A stretch of 45,128 nt of DNA from Clostridia bacterium (GCA_030536295.1 JAUNQH010000006.1:19149-64276), one strand, 5' to 3'; numbered from the stretch's first letter, positions 8,378 through 16,960 are shown. Translations and numbers: made by a program. Notes: generated from the letters alone by a model not told the origin.

Positions 8378-9174
8378 ACGATCCCATCCTGACAGCGGAA
8401 CATATCAGCATCAGTTTCGGCGGCCTGAAGCCGGTCAATGATTTCAGCATGAGCCTTCACGCGGGCGAGCTTGTCGGTCTGATCGGCCCCAACGGCGCGG
8501 GCAAAACAACGGTGTTCAATCTTCTCAGCGGTGTCTATCACCCGGACGAGGGTGAGATCCGTCTCGTCGGAAAACGCATTGACAACATGCCTCCGCATGA
8601 GGTCGTCGCGGAAGGCATCGCGCGTACATTCCAGAATATTCGCCTCTTTAAGGAAATGTCCGTTCTGGATAATGTAAAGGTGAGCATGGTGCCGCACGCG
8701 CAGTATTCGTTTATGGACGCGACGCTTCGCACCCCGCGTTTCCGCCGTATCGAAAAGGAGCAGGACATCCGCGCGCGTGAGCTGCTGTCGCTCTTCGGTC
8801 TTGAGAACGTCGCGGATGAGCTTGCGGAAAACCTTCCCTACGGCCAGCAGCGGAAGCTGGAGATCGCGCGCGCTCTCGGAACCAATATGAAAGTGCTTCT
8901 GCTTGACGAACCGGCTGCCGGTATGAACCCCACCGAAACAGCCGAACTGCGTGAAAGCATTGACATGATCCGGGAAAGATTCGGTATCGCGATCCTTTTG
9001 ATCGAACATGATATGAGCTTTGTCATGAATATCTGCGAGCGGATCATGGTGCTGGATTTCGGTCAGAAGATCGCCGAAGGCACACCTGAAGTGATCGCGG
9101 CGGATCCGCGCGTCATTGCCGCGTATCTGGGCGAAGAGGAAACAAAGGAGGTTCCGCACAATGGCAATGCTTGA
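8374..9174 (+). CDS. livG: Branched-chain amino acid ABC transporter ATP-binding protein
   Basis: A 266-aa cytoplasmic ATPase. Walker A is GPNGAGKTT, the signature region is LPYGQQRKLEIARAL, Walker B is VLLLDEPAAGMNP and the H-loop is LLIEHDMSFVM. The insertion between Walker A and the signature (MVPHAQYSFMDATLRTP) and the GMNP motif distinguish LivG from LivF. GGAGGCGG lies 5 nt before the ATG. The last 14 nt overlap the livF start. Energises LivHM together with LivF. Confidence 0.94.
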   Translation: MNDPILTAEHISISFGGLKPVNDFSMSLHAGELVGLIGPNGAGKTTVFNLLSGVYHPDEGEIRLVGKRIDNMPPHEVVAEGIARTFQNIRLFKEMSVLDNVKVSMVPHAQYSFMDATLRTPRFRRIEKEQDIRARELLSLFGLENVADELAENLPYGQQRKLEIARALGTNMKVLLLDEPAAGMNPTETAELRESIDMIRERFGIAILLIEHDMSFVMNICERIMVLDFGQKIAEGTPEVIAADPRVIAAYLGEEETKEVPHNGNA

Positions 9175-9874
9175 GATTGAGGACCTCCAGGTCTATTACG
9201 GCCGTATCCACGCGATCAAGGGTGTCTCCCTCGCTGTTGATGAAGGTGAGATCATCTCCCTCATCGGCGCGAACGGAGCCGGAAAAACGACCATCCTGCA
9301 TACGATAACAGGGCTGACAAAAGCCAGATCCGGCAAGATCGTGTATGACGGACACGATCTGCTGTCCATTGCCCCGCATAAGATCGTGATGCTCGGTCTT
9401 GCGCATGTGCCTGAGAGACGTCAGTTATTCGAGCGGATGACCGTTGAAGAGAATCTGCTGATGGGCGCGTATTTCCGCACGGACAAGGCAGCCGTTCGTT
9501 ATGACCTCGGACGTATATACAAGCTGTTTCCGCGGCTCAATGAAAGAAAAAGCCAGATCGCGGGCACATTGTCCGGCGGTGAGCAGCAAATGGTTGCCAT
9601 GAGCCGCGCGATGATGAGCCAGCCGAAAATGATCGTCATGGATGAGCCGAGCATGGGACTCAGCCCCATTCTGGTCAAAGAAGTCTTCGGTATGATCAGG
9701 GAGATGCACGAGCTGGGCATTACCGTGCTGCTGGTCGAGCAGAACGCGAATATGGCGCTCGCCATCGCGGACCGCGGTTATGTGCTTGAAAACGGAAAGA
9801 TCACAATGACCGGAACCGCTTCCGATCTCGCGTCCGACGACGGTGTACGGAAAGCGTATCTCGGCGACAGATAA
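9161..9874 (+). CDS. livF: Branched-chain amino acid ABC transporter ATP-binding protein
   Basis: A 237-aa ATPase. The start at 9161 was chosen because AAAGGAGG lies 9 nt upstream and MAMLEIEDLQVYYG is the usual LivF N terminus. The frame opens earlier (9116), but that part duplicates livG coding sequence. Walker A is GANGAGKTT, the signature is LSGGEQQMVAMSRAM, Walker B is MIVMDEPSMGLSP and the H-loop is VLLVEQNANMAL, where a glutamine follows the glutamate as in other LivF proteins. Last gene of the operon. Confidence 0.94.
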   Translation: MAMLEIEDLQVYYGRIHAIKGVSLAVDEGEIISLIGANGAGKTTILHTITGLTKARSGKIVYDGHDLLSIAPHKIVMLGLAHVPERRQLFERMTVEENLLMGAYFRTDKAAVRYDLGRIYKLFPRLNERKSQIAGTLSGGEQQMVAMSRAMMSQPKMIVMDEPSMGLSPILVKEVFGMIREMHELGITVLLVEQNANMALAIADRGYVLENGKITMTGTASDLASDDGVRKAYLGDR

Positions 9875-9958
9875 CGTTTTTCCATCCGACAGCGCATACG
9901 GGATCATATTCCCGCCGTTTGATGCTGTTTTCCGTTTCTTCCTTTACCGTTGTTCCTT

Positions 9959-9986
9959 AAGGCACGCTGCGCAGGCGTGCCTTTTT
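9959..9986 (+). terminator. Terminator of the liv operon
   Basis: Stem AAGGCACGC (9959-9967) with GCGTGCCTT (9975-9983), loop of 7, followed by a T run to 9986. Confidence 0.88.
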
Positions 9987-10029
9987 CTTATAAAGCACAG
10001 TCTTTTTCCGGATCCGCGAATATGCCGTA

Positions 10030-10058
10030 TTGCGGAACAATGCCATGCATATTATAAT
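10030..10058 (+). promoter_or_regulatory. Promoter of the purine permease gene
   Basis: TTGCGG (10030-10035), 17-bp spacer, perfect TATAAT (10053-10058). The leader is only about 27 nt, so there is no purine riboswitch. Confidence 0.7.
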
Positions 10059-10091
10059 ATCTGTATCATATTGTTCATCGGGGTGAATAGC

Positions 10092-11513
10092 ATGTTTCGG
10101 TTAAAGGAAAACGGAACTACGGTCCGCACCGAGATCGTCGCCGGGCTGACCACTTTCATGACCATGAGCTACATCGTGGTCCTGAATCCGAATATACTGA
10201 CCAATTTCGGCATTGACGGCGGTCAGGGGCTCTGGAACGCGGTCTTTATGGCCACATGTCTCGCCGCGGCGATCGGCACGGCCGTCATGGCGCTGTATGC
10301 AAACAAGCCTTTTGTTATGGCTCCCGGAATGGGGCTGAACAGCTTTTTTGCCGTTGTTGTCGCAAATCTGGTGGCAATGACCGGTGCCACTTACCTTCAG
10401 TGCTATCAGGGCGCGCTGGTGATCATTCTGATCGAAGGTATTGTTTTTATTCTGCTTTCCGTACTGCGTGTCCGCGAAAAGATCGTTGAAGCGATCCCGC
10501 TGGGAATACGTTTAAGTATCGGTCCGGCCATCGGCATGATGCTGCTGAACATCGGTTTCGGTTCAAATGCCGGGATCTACGCGGCCGACGGCAGCGGTCC
10601 GTTCTATGTGCTTCGCGATTTCTTCGGCGCGCTTACGCCGTCCGCCATTGCCGGCAAGCTCGGTTCCGATTACGGCGCGCTCGTGCTCACGGTCGTTACA
10701 ATGCTGTTCGGTCTCTTCCTGATCATCATGCTTAATCTGAAGCATGTGAAGGGCTCCGTTCTGTTCGGCATGATCGGGGCATCCGCCTTTTATTGGGCGG
10801 GTGAAGCGATCTTTTTCGGCATAGATCCCTTTGAATCACTTGCCGGCGCATCCTTTATACCGCCTTTCGCGGACCTTGCGCAGCTGACGCTGTTCAAGCT
10901 CGACTTCGGTATGCTTTTTAATACCGGCGTCTTCACTGCCATCACGCTGATCATCACCTTCTGCATGATCGATATGTTCGATACGATCGGCACCCTCATC
11001 GGCGCGGCCGGCAAAGCAAACATGCTGGATGAAAGCGGAAACATGCCACGCATGAAAGAGGCGCTGACGGCTGACGCGGTCGGTACCATCGCCGGCTCGC
11101 TCACGGGAACGCCCACGGTCACCACCTTTGTGGAGTCCGCCACCGGTGTCGAAGCCGGCGGACGTACGGGGCTCACGGCATTGACCGGTTCCGTGCTCTT
11201 CCTGCTGTGTATTTTCATCTCGCCTCTGGTCGCGCTCATCCCGCCGGCAGCTACCAGTGCCGCGCTGATCTATACGGGTATTATCATGCTCGGCTCACTG
11301 AAGAACCTGAAGTTTGATGATCCCTATCAGCTGATCCCCGCGGCTCTCATGCTGATCGCCATGCCGGTCAGCGGCTCCATCGGTCAGGCGATCGGTCTCG
11401 GTATGATCTCCTTCACGGTCATGAAGCTGTTCTCGGGGAAAGCAAAGGAAGTCTCAGTGCTTACCTATGTGATCTCAGCCATTTTCCTTGTTAAATTCTT
11501 CCTTGTGGTCTGA
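10092..11513 (+). CDS. NCS2-family purine (adenine/hypoxanthine/guanine) permease
   Basis: A 473-aa polytopic membrane protein. ATG 10092 follows GGGGTGA; the same frame runs upstream to 9843, but that part crosses the liv terminator and promoter. It begins FRLKENGTTVRTEIVAGLTTFMTMSY as in AzgA/PbuG/PurP proteins. Other signatures: APGMGLNSFFA, the MFDTIGTLIG segment in the C-terminal half, and GTPTVTTFVESATGVEAGGRTG, which carries the substrate-site glutamate of this subfamily. It imports a purine base by proton symport. The convergent gene next door encodes adenine deaminase, favouring adenine or hypoxanthine as substrate. Confidence 0.92.
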   Translation: MFRLKENGTTVRTEIVAGLTTFMTMSYIVVLNPNILTNFGIDGGQGLWNAVFMATCLAAAIGTAVMALYANKPFVMAPGMGLNSFFAVVVANLVAMTGATYLQCYQGALVIILIEGIVFILLSVLRVREKIVEAIPLGIRLSIGPAIGMMLLNIGFGSNAGIYAADGSGPFYVLRDFFGALTPSAIAGKLGSDYGALVLTVVTMLFGLFLIIMLNLKHVKGSVLFGMIGASAFYWAGEAIFFGIDPFESLAGASFIPPFADLAQLTLFKLDFGMLFNTGVFTAITLIITFCMIDMFDTIGTLIGAAGKANMLDESGNMPRMKEALTADAVGTIAGSLTGTPTVTTFVESATGVEAGGRTGLTALTGSVLFLLCIFISPLVALIPPAATSAALIYTGIIMLGSLKNLKFDDPYQLIPAALMLIAMPVSGSIGQAIGLGMISFTVMKLFSGKAKEVSVLTYVISAIFLVKFFLVV

Positions 11514-11529
11514 TTCCGCAGATCCGTCG

Positions 11530-11557
11530 GGTAACCGTTCCGCGGTTACCTGTTTTT
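11530..11557 (+). terminator. Terminator of the purine permease gene
   Basis: Stem GGTAACCG (11530-11537) with CGGTTACC (11543-11550), followed by TGTTTTT. Confidence 0.85.
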
Positions 11558-11563
11558 ATGCCA

Positions 11564-11592
11564 AAAGAGCGTGCCGTTCAGACACGCTCTTT
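11564..11592. terminator. Second hairpin, possibly bidirectional terminator
   Basis: Perfect 10-bp stem AAAGAGCGTG (11564-11573) with CACGCTCTTT (11583-11592). A-rich on the left and T-rich on the right, so it could act on both strands. Confidence 0.6.
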
Positions 11593-11655
11593 CATATGTT
11601 TTCTTTGTTTTTTCACGGAAAGTCAGCTATTGTAAAGGTTATGATGCGAAGGTTT

Positions 11656-11745
11656 CCAAAGGGCGATCGCAAAGCCCTTTGGTCGCGCCCGCAGGCGCGA
11701 AATCTCTTTACTGCAATGAAGAACAGATTCACGGGTTTCCGTGAA
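11656..11745 (-). repeat. Three tandem perfect hairpins downstream of ade
   Basis: Three back-to-back inverted repeats: CCAAAGGGC/GCCCTTTGG (11656-11682), TCGCGCC/GGCGCGA (11683-11700) and TTCACGG/CCGTGAA (11728-11745). Read from the ade side, the first hairpin is followed by TCTGTTCTT and could terminate ade. The other two may block read-through or be RNA processing signals. Confidence 0.6.
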
Positions 11746-11763
11746 GAGCCTTTTCTTCAGTTC

Positions 11764-13470
11764 TTATGCTTTATCGGCGTTATCCGCAAACAGCGGGACC
11801 CGCTTCCACGCGTTCACATCCACAAGGCCCTGCGTGGTCATCTTGATATCCGGGATCACGGGCAGGCTGACAAAAGCCAGATTCATAAACGGTTCAATGC
11901 CGGGTGCGGAGCCGAGTCCGGCCGCCGCCTCACGGACCTTCCGGTTCTGCTCCGCCATTTCGGACGCGGTCCCGAGGCCCATCAGCCCGGCGATCGGCAG
12001 CGGCATGTCCGCCAGGACCCTGCCGTCACACACAACGGCAAGTCCGCCTCCGATCTCACGTATATGGTTCGCGGCGACCGTCATATCTTCATCCGTAACA
12101 CCGGCCACGATCAGATTGTGAGAATCATGGGATACGGATGAAGCGATCGCGCCTTTCCGTATTCCCAGCCCCGTTATGTAGCCCAGACCGATATGACCGG
12201 AATCCACATGCCGCTCGATCACAGCCAGCTTGATAATGTCTTTTTCCGTGTCCACACCGTTGTTTTCCGTAAGATCCAGTTCGGTCCTGTATTCCTTTGT
12301 GATCAGCTGGTCGGGGATCACCCTGATCACACGGCACGGACCGCGACCCGGTTCGATATGGAACATGGCACTGTCAAGCTTTCTGAGCATGACCGAATTG
12401 CGTACAGTCTTCCAGATATCAGGTCTTATCTGCGGATCCGCGAAGGGCAGCGTCTGTCCGTCCGTCACGACCTTCACGCCGCGGCGATACACATCCTTCA
12501 CCCTCATCGTTTCCAGATCATCCAGGATCAGCAGATCCGCCTGATATCCCGGAGCGATCGCGCCGAGATCATTCAGGCCGAATCTCTGCGCCGCCTGCAA
12601 TGTCGCCATTCTTACGGCAGTCAGCACCGGCGCGCCTTTCTGAACAGCCTGCCGGATGATACTGTCGATATGCCCGTTGTGCAGCAGATCCGCCGGGTGT
12701 TTGTCATCGGTCACAAGCAGGCACCGGCGTGACAGCGGCTCTTCAAACAGTGGAAGCAGCGCTTCCAGATCACGGGCGGCGGTCCCCTGCCGGATCATGA
12801 TCCATTGCCCTTTGTTCAGCCGTTCCAGAGCTTCCTCTATCGTTGAACATTCATGATCGTCAAAAATACCGGCAGCGATATAACGGTCGAGTTCCGCGCC
12901 GCTGATCATCGGAGCGTGTCCGTTGATCAGTTTGCCCGCCTTGTGTGCCGCGCCGATCTTTGCCATCACATCCGGTACGCCGGAGATAACGCCCGGAAAA
13001 TTCATCATTTCACCCAGCCCGATGACATACGGATCATTGAAAAGCACCGCGATATCCTGCGCGTTCAGCACGCCGCCGGATTCATCGAATTCCGTAGCCG
13101 GAACACAGGAAGGAACGACATAGTATACCGTCATCGGCAGTTTCCTGCTTGTTTCGATCATATATCCGATCCCGTACAAGCCGGATACATTGGCAATTTC
13201 ATGCGGATCCGCAATGACCGTCGTGGTTCCGTGCGGAAGGCATGCCCTTACGAATTCAGCAGGGTTAAGCATCGTGCTTTCAATATGGATATGCCCGTCG
13301 ATCAGACCCGGACAGATCACTTTCCCGCTGACATCCACAACGCTGTCCGCGTCCTCACAGGAGTACGCGCCCACACCGATGATCCGTTCACCATCGATCA
13401 GCACATTCGTTTCCTGCACTGTATCGGTAAAAACATTGATGATCCGGCCGTTTCGGAACAGAGTGCGCAT
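11764..13470 (-). CDS. ade: Adenine deaminase
   Basis: A 568-aa cytoplasmic amidohydrolase converting adenine to hypoxanthine and ammonia. ATG 13470 was chosen: GGGGAGGA lies 8-9 nt upstream and MRTLFRNGRIINVFTDTVQ is the usual N terminus; a GTG at 13500 has no site. The metal-binding GLIDGHIHIEST (H60, H62) is present, as is the DDHECSTIEEAL region. The C-terminal adenine-deaminase domain carries SHDSHNLIVAGV and GGLAVV. Length and order of motifs are normal for Ade. With the convergent NCS2 permease it forms an adenine uptake and salvage pair. Confidence 0.95.
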   Translation of the reverse strand: MRTLFRNGRIINVFTDTVQETNVLIDGERIIGVGAYSCEDADSVVDVSGKVICPGLIDGHIHIESTMLNPAEFVRACLPHGTTTVIADPHEIANVSGLYGIGYMIETSRKLPMTVYYVVPSCVPATEFDESGGVLNAQDIAVLFNDPYVIGLGEMMNFPGVISGVPDVMAKIGAAHKAGKLINGHAPMISGAELDRYIAAGIFDDHECSTIEEALERLNKGQWIMIRQGTAARDLEALLPLFEEPLSRRCLLVTDDKHPADLLHNGHIDSIIRQAVQKGAPVLTAVRMATLQAAQRFGLNDLGAIAPGYQADLLILDDLETMRVKDVYRRGVKVVTDGQTLPFADPQIRPDIWKTVRNSVMLRKLDSAMFHIEPGRGPCRVIRVIPDQLITKEYRTELDLTENNGVDTEKDIIKLAVIERHVDSGHIGLGYITGLGIRKGAIASSVSHDSHNLIVAGVTDEDMTVAANHIREIGGGLAVVCDGRVLADMPLPIAGLMGLGTASEMAEQNRKVREAAAGLGSAPGIEPFMNLAFVSLPVIPDIKMTTQGLVDVNAWKRVPLFADNADKA

Positions 13471-13563
13471 ACTGGATATCCTCCCCTGTTTCATAGTCAC
13501 GCGGGCACGATGAATGCAGTTCCATCATCCGTTCCATCGATGAAAAAGCGTACAGCAAACAAA

Positions 13564-13581
13564 CATCGGTCTTACCCGATG
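13564..13581 (-). terminator. Terminator after the STAS gene
   Basis: Small stem CATCGG/CCGATG (13564-13569 with 13576-13581), followed on the minus strand by TTTGTTTGC. Weak but correctly placed. Confidence 0.45.
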
Positions 13582-13610
13582 ATGATACGAATACCGTTGC
13601 CTGTCAGTAT

Positions 13611-13907
13611 TCACTCAATGGTCAGAATATCCGAGAAGCCCGTAATATCGAAGATCTCCCGGATGTCCGCATTCGGATTGCTCAGCACCAGACTGCCGCG
13701 TCCGTTCATCGTCTTCTGCAGGCTGAGCAGCACGCGAAGTCCCGCTGAAGAAATATATTCAAGCTCCGTCAGGTCCAGCCTGACCTCTGAAACGGTGTCG
13801 ACATCCGGATGCAGTGCAGCCTCAAGCTCCGGCGAAGTCATCGTGTCCAGTCTGCCCTTGATGGATACAGCCAGTTTGTTTCCTTCCAGTTTCTTTTCGA
13901 TCGTCAT
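13611..13907 (-). CDS. STAS-domain anti-sigma factor antagonist (SpoIIAA/RsbV type)
   Basis: A 98-aa single STAS domain. AGAGGAGG lies 8 nt before the ATG. The conserved LDLTELEYISSAGLRVLLSLQK contains S53/S54; one is the expected phosphorylation site, as in RsbV and SpoIIAA. Dephosphorylated, such proteins bind the RsbW-type kinase and release its client. The gene begins 21 nt after a protein that carries both a PP2C phosphatase and an RsbW-like ATPase, so the two are almost certainly partners. No sigma factor gene is present in the window. Confidence 0.92.
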   Translation of the reverse strand: MTIEKKLEGNKLAVSIKGRLDTMTSPELEAALHPDVDTVSEVRLDLTELEYISSAGLRVLLSLQKTMNGRGSLVLSNPNADIREIFDITGFSDILTIE

Positions 13908-13928
13908 AAACAGATCCTCCTCTGATCA

Positions 13929-15992
13929 TTAATGAAATTTTTTTGTCACAGTCAGGATATTTTCCCCGTCTTTCCGCTCATACCCGACATCATCCATCGT
14001 CTTCCTGACGATAAAGATCCCAAGACCGCCGATCTGTCTCTCGGACGCTTTCAGTGTCACATCGGGGGCTTTCTTCTCAAGCGGGTCAAACGGTATGCCG
14101 CTGTCCGTGAAGCGGAGCGTCACGCTGTCTTCACCGCACACAACACCCAGCTTCATATTCCCATTCCGGTCCGGATACGCGTATCTGGCGATATTCACGA
14201 ATAATTCTTCGACCACGATGGATATCGGCGTCATGATCTTGACCGGAGCATGATTTCTTTCAAGTTCTCCGTTAACAAAATCAATAACCTCCGGTAAGCG
14301 ATCCGTTTGCGCTTCAAAAGTACGTTCCTGCATATCTGCCATATTATTATACTCCTTGTTATATCCAAGAATCAACATGGTAATATCGTCAAACTGCTCG
14401 CGCGTTCCTGCAAACTCATCTATACTCTGCAGCAGACCGGACAGTACCTCATCAGTCGGCGCCATTCCGTTCGCGTTGAGGTATTCATTCAGCCGCGCCG
14501 TACCGTATAGTTCGTCACGATCATTAACGGCCTCCGTCACGCCGTCCGTATACAGGAATACCCGCTCGCCCGGCTGCAATGTCAATTCATTCTGCTTATA
14601 TACGATACCGTCCATGGCCGCCAGCACAAGCGCCGGCCTGGATTTCAGATACATAAAGCTGCCGTCATTCCTGCCGATCAGCGGCGGATTGTGACCCGCG
14701 TTCACATACTTCAGTGTGCCGTCAGCCAGATCCAGCACACCCATCCACGCCGTAACGAAGGTACTGGTCTCATTTCCTTCACACAGCAATTTATTCACTG
14801 CGGTAAACACATCACACGGTTCCATGCCCATCTGCGCGTGATTTTTGATCAGCATCTTGGCGGTTGCCATAAACAGCGCAGCCGGAACGCCCTTGCCGGA
14901 CACGTCCGCGATCACAACAGCCAGGTGCTGCTCGTCCACCAGGAAGAAGTCATAAAAGTCGCCGCCGACTTCCCTCGCGGGGACCATTCTGGCATAAATA
15001 TCAAATTCATCGCGTTCCGGGAATGCCGGGAACCTGCCCGGAAGCATATACCTCTGTATATTTGCGCCGGCCTCCAGTTCGCCCGCTATTCTCTCCTTTT
15101 CCTTCAGCGAGGCGGTCATTTCATTGATGCAGCTCGTCATCACACTCAGCTCGTCTTTTGTGTGCAGATCCAGCGGTTCTTCCGGAAAAACACCTGTGGA
15201 TATATCCGTCAGATAATGGTTCGCCTTATCCAGCTTTGTGATCCAGCGTGAGATCAGCACATTCAGCGCGACCGATACCGCCAGAACAAGTAAAAGCACA
15301 ACAACGGACAGGACCAGAACGGCGTTTCTGGAGATGTTGTTGATCTCATCAATGTCCCTGCCCACAACGATCACACCGATATCATCTCCGGACGTGTCCT
15401 GCAAGGTATGATAAAGGCAGAAGACCATCCTGCCGACAACATTCGCGGGTCCGAGGAACACCCCCGTCGCGTCGAGTTCATCAGCTACTTCTTTATCCAT
15501 ATATGTGCCGATGATCTTCTTGCCGTTGGGGCTGAGTGTGCTGCCGGATACGCGTTTGTAATGTCCCTGCTGCCATTCCTCCCCGCTCGGTTCATCATCC
15601 GGGCAGCGGACAAACGTGTATGAAAAAGTGCCTGTTTTTTGCTCCATTTCCAGAAACGGATCCAGATAGGCGTTTTCCTCCCTGCCGTCACCGATCAGCG
15701 TTTCACCGCAATACAGCGCGCCGTTATCCATATGCCAGGCGCTTTCGCCTATCAGGTCCTCAATGTAGTGGATATCGCCTTCCAGCCGCGATACCATGAT
15801 CTTTTCGACCGTCTGCTCCACCGTCCGTGTCACCGTCGTTTCAACAGCGACAAGCAGAAGCACGGCAATGATCAGGATCACGGCCCGGATCCTGAAACGA
15901 ATACTGTATATTCTCGGCACCTTGTTCTCTTTCACGCAGGAACACTCTCCCATCCTGAACTTTTTGCTGTACAGGCTGATATTTTCATTCAC
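13929..15992 (-). CDS. Membrane sensor SpoIIE-type PP2C phosphatase with C-terminal RsbW-like ATPase
   Basis: About 687 aa. GTG 15992 is preferred (TGAGGA 7 nt upstream, just after the small upstream gene); a GTG at 15935 (GGGAGAG upstream) or ATG 15953 are alternatives. The frame runs further up to 16178 but there overlaps another gene. Helices at about 36-54 and 221-246 flank an extracytoplasmic sensor region. A HAMP linker follows to about 300. The SpoIIE/PP2C domain occupies about 305-530 (NIQRYMLPGRFP, ADVSGKGVPAALFMA, NAGHNPPL, YTDGVTEA). The ATPase domain occupies about 556-687 with N box EELFVNIARYAYP, DSGIPFDP and GGLGIFIVRKTMDD. It should convert an external signal into phosphorylation state of the STAS protein. 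Confidence 0.9.
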   Translation of the reverse strand: MNENISLYSKKFRMGECSCVKENKVPRIYSIRFRIRAVILIIAVLLLVAVETTVTRTVEQTVEKIMVSRLEGDIHYIEDLIGESAWHMDNGALYCGETLIGDGREENAYLDPFLEMEQKTGTFSYTFVRCPDDEPSGEEWQQGHYKRVSGSTLSPNGKKIIGTYMDKEVADELDATGVFLGPANVVGRMVFCLYHTLQDTSGDDIGVIVVGRDIDEINNISRNAVLVLSVVVLLLVLAVSVALNVLISRWITKLDKANHYLTDISTGVFPEEPLDLHTKDELSVMTSCINEMTASLKEKERIAGELEAGANIQRYMLPGRFPAFPERDEFDIYARMVPAREVGGDFYDFFLVDEQHLAVVIADVSGKGVPAALFMATAKMLIKNHAQMGMEPCDVFTAVNKLLCEGNETSTFVTAWMGVLDLADGTLKYVNAGHNPPLIGRNDGSFMYLKSRPALVLAAMDGIVYKQNELTLQPGERVFLYTDGVTEAVNDRDELYGTARLNEYLNANGMAPTDEVLSGLLQSIDEFAGTREQFDDITMLILGYNKEYNNMADMQERTFEAQTDRLPEVIDFVNGELERNHAPVKIMTPISIVVEELFVNIARYAYPDRNGNMKLGVVCGEDSVTLRFTDSGIPFDPLEKKAPDVTLKASERQIGGLGIFIVRKTMDDVGYERKDGENILTVTKKFH

Positions 15993-16077
15993 CGCGGTAT
16001 CCTCAGCCGGTGATCCGGATCTGTGCCGGACGTTCCGTTTGCGCGGTTCCGCCGCCGCTGATCGGATTACGGACCGG

Positions 16078-16257
16078 TCATTCGCTTTCGTCTTCGGATA
16101 TGCCCATCTTTTCGATAAGATCCCCAAGGCTTTTTTCATACTGCCGGCGCGAGATGGCGCCGCGCTCAAGGAACACATCGAGCAGCCGCTTCTGATCGCG
16201 AAAAAGCCGCTTCTTCTTTTCTTCCTTTGTCAGGCATGTCCATTCTTCCGATTCCAT
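16078..16257 (-). CDS. Small SHOCT-like protein, 59 aa
   Basis: Starts at ATG 16257 after AAGGTG and stops at TGA 16080-16078. The sequence is highly charged: MESEEWTCLTKEEKKKRLF, then LLDVFLERGAISRRQYEKSL. The latter has the SHOCT pattern (two short helices around a G-x-I-x-x-x-x-(F/Y)-E turn) that occurs as a small oligomerisation or targeting module. No membrane segment or signal peptide is visible. It has an extended -10 promoter and lies 85 nt upstream of the phosphatase gene, so it is probably the first gene of that operon. Function unknown. Confidence 0.75.
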   Translation of the reverse strand: MESEEWTCLTKEEKKKRLFRDQKRLLDVFLERGAISRRQYEKSLGDLIEKMGISEDESE

Positions 16258-16293
16258 TCCGCAGCACCTTACATATGATCGATCGTCACATTT

Positions 16294-16302
16294 ATTATAT
16301 CA
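16294..16302 (-). promoter_or_regulatory. Extended -10 promoter of the SHOCT/phosphatase/STAS operon
   Basis: On the minus strand TGATATAAT, TGn plus a perfect TATAAT (16299-16294). No good -35 was found. Confidence 0.55.
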
Positions 16303-16366
16303 GAAAAATGCCGCGTATAACAGATGCATGTACGATTCATAAAAACTTCCGGTCGGAGCCATTCTG

Positions 16367-16375
16367 TGATAAAAT
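16367..16375 (+). promoter_or_regulatory. Extended -10 promoter of the flavin-binding protein gene
   Basis: TGATAAAAT, TGn plus TAAAAT (16370-16375). The leader would be about 130 nt. Confidence 0.45.
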
Positions 16376-16509
16376 AGTGATCAGGATATCTGTCCCGTTT
16401 TTTGTACGGAAACGGATCGTTTTTCCGCCCCGGCATGTCCGCGCGGCGGATCCGCGGTTCCGTCCGTACAGCGGGATCCATTCGTTCACATAAAAAGGAG
16501 GGTCTGTTG

Positions 16510-16902
16510 ATGAATGAAGTCTATGAGTTTCTGAAAGCCGCAGGTACCTATTACCTTGCAACGCTTGAAGGCGATCAGCCCCGCGTCCGTCCCTTCGGCA
16601 CCGTTGATCTGTTTGACGGCCGCCTGTATATCCAGACCGGGAAAAAGAAGGATGTGTCCAAGCAGCTTCACGCTTCTCCCAAAGCCGAGATCTGCGCTTT
16701 CATGAACGGAAAATGGCTTCGCGTTTCCGGTGAGCTGATCCCGGATGAACGGATCGAGGCAAAGCGGCATATGCTTGATCAGTATCCGAACCTGAAAGCA
16801 ATGTACAGCGCTGAAGACGATAATACCGAGGTGCTTTACTTCAGAAACGCCACCGCGATATTCAGTTCCTTTGGCGGCGCGCCGGTCACCGTCACCTTCT
16901 GA
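16510..16902 (+). CDS. Pyridoxamine 5'-phosphate oxidase-family (split-barrel flavin-binding) protein
   Basis: A 130-aa protein. The start was set by AAAGGAGGG 7 nt before ATG 16510; the frame extends to 16402 without a site. The fold pattern is that of small FMN-binding split barrels: YYLATLEGDQPRVRPFGTV, GRLYIQTGKKKDVSKQL, EICAFMNGKWLRVSGELI, and a C-terminal MYSAEDDNTEVLYFRNATA. These are usually flavin reductases or oxidoreductases of unknown substrate, not true PdxH. Monocistronic, with its own promoter and terminator. Confidence 0.85.
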   Translation: MNEVYEFLKAAGTYYLATLEGDQPRVRPFGTVDLFDGRLYIQTGKKKDVSKQLHASPKAEICAFMNGKWLRVSGELIPDERIEAKRHMLDQYPNLKAMYSAEDDNTEVLYFRNATAIFSSFGGAPVTVTF

Positions 16903-16915
16903 GGATCCGTTCAGC

Positions 16916-16952
16916 ACAGATCACGCCGTTCCTGCAGGGCGGCGTGATCTGT
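16916..16952 (+). terminator. Terminator of the flavin-binding protein gene
   Basis: Perfect 13-bp stem ACAGATCACGCCG (16916-16928) with CGGCGTGATCTGT (16940-16952). Only a short T tract follows (ATTTG). Confidence 0.75.
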
Positions 16953-16960
16953 ATTTGTCA

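Noticed and set aside
8224-9159. 311-aa frame opposite livM/livG
   Set aside because: Antisense shadow of a well-conserved ABC operon; rich in His, Arg and Asp as expected from reversed codons.
9987-10091. Purine riboswitch before the purine permease
   Set aside because: The promoter leaves only about 27 nt of leader and no purine-aptamer core was found.
12853-13932. 359-aa frame opposite ade and STAS
   Set aside because: Antisense shadow; no ribosome site and no family pattern.
16078-16178. N-terminal extension of the phosphatase up to 16178
   Set aside because: It overlaps the 59-aa gene in another frame, has no ribosome site and is not sensor-like.
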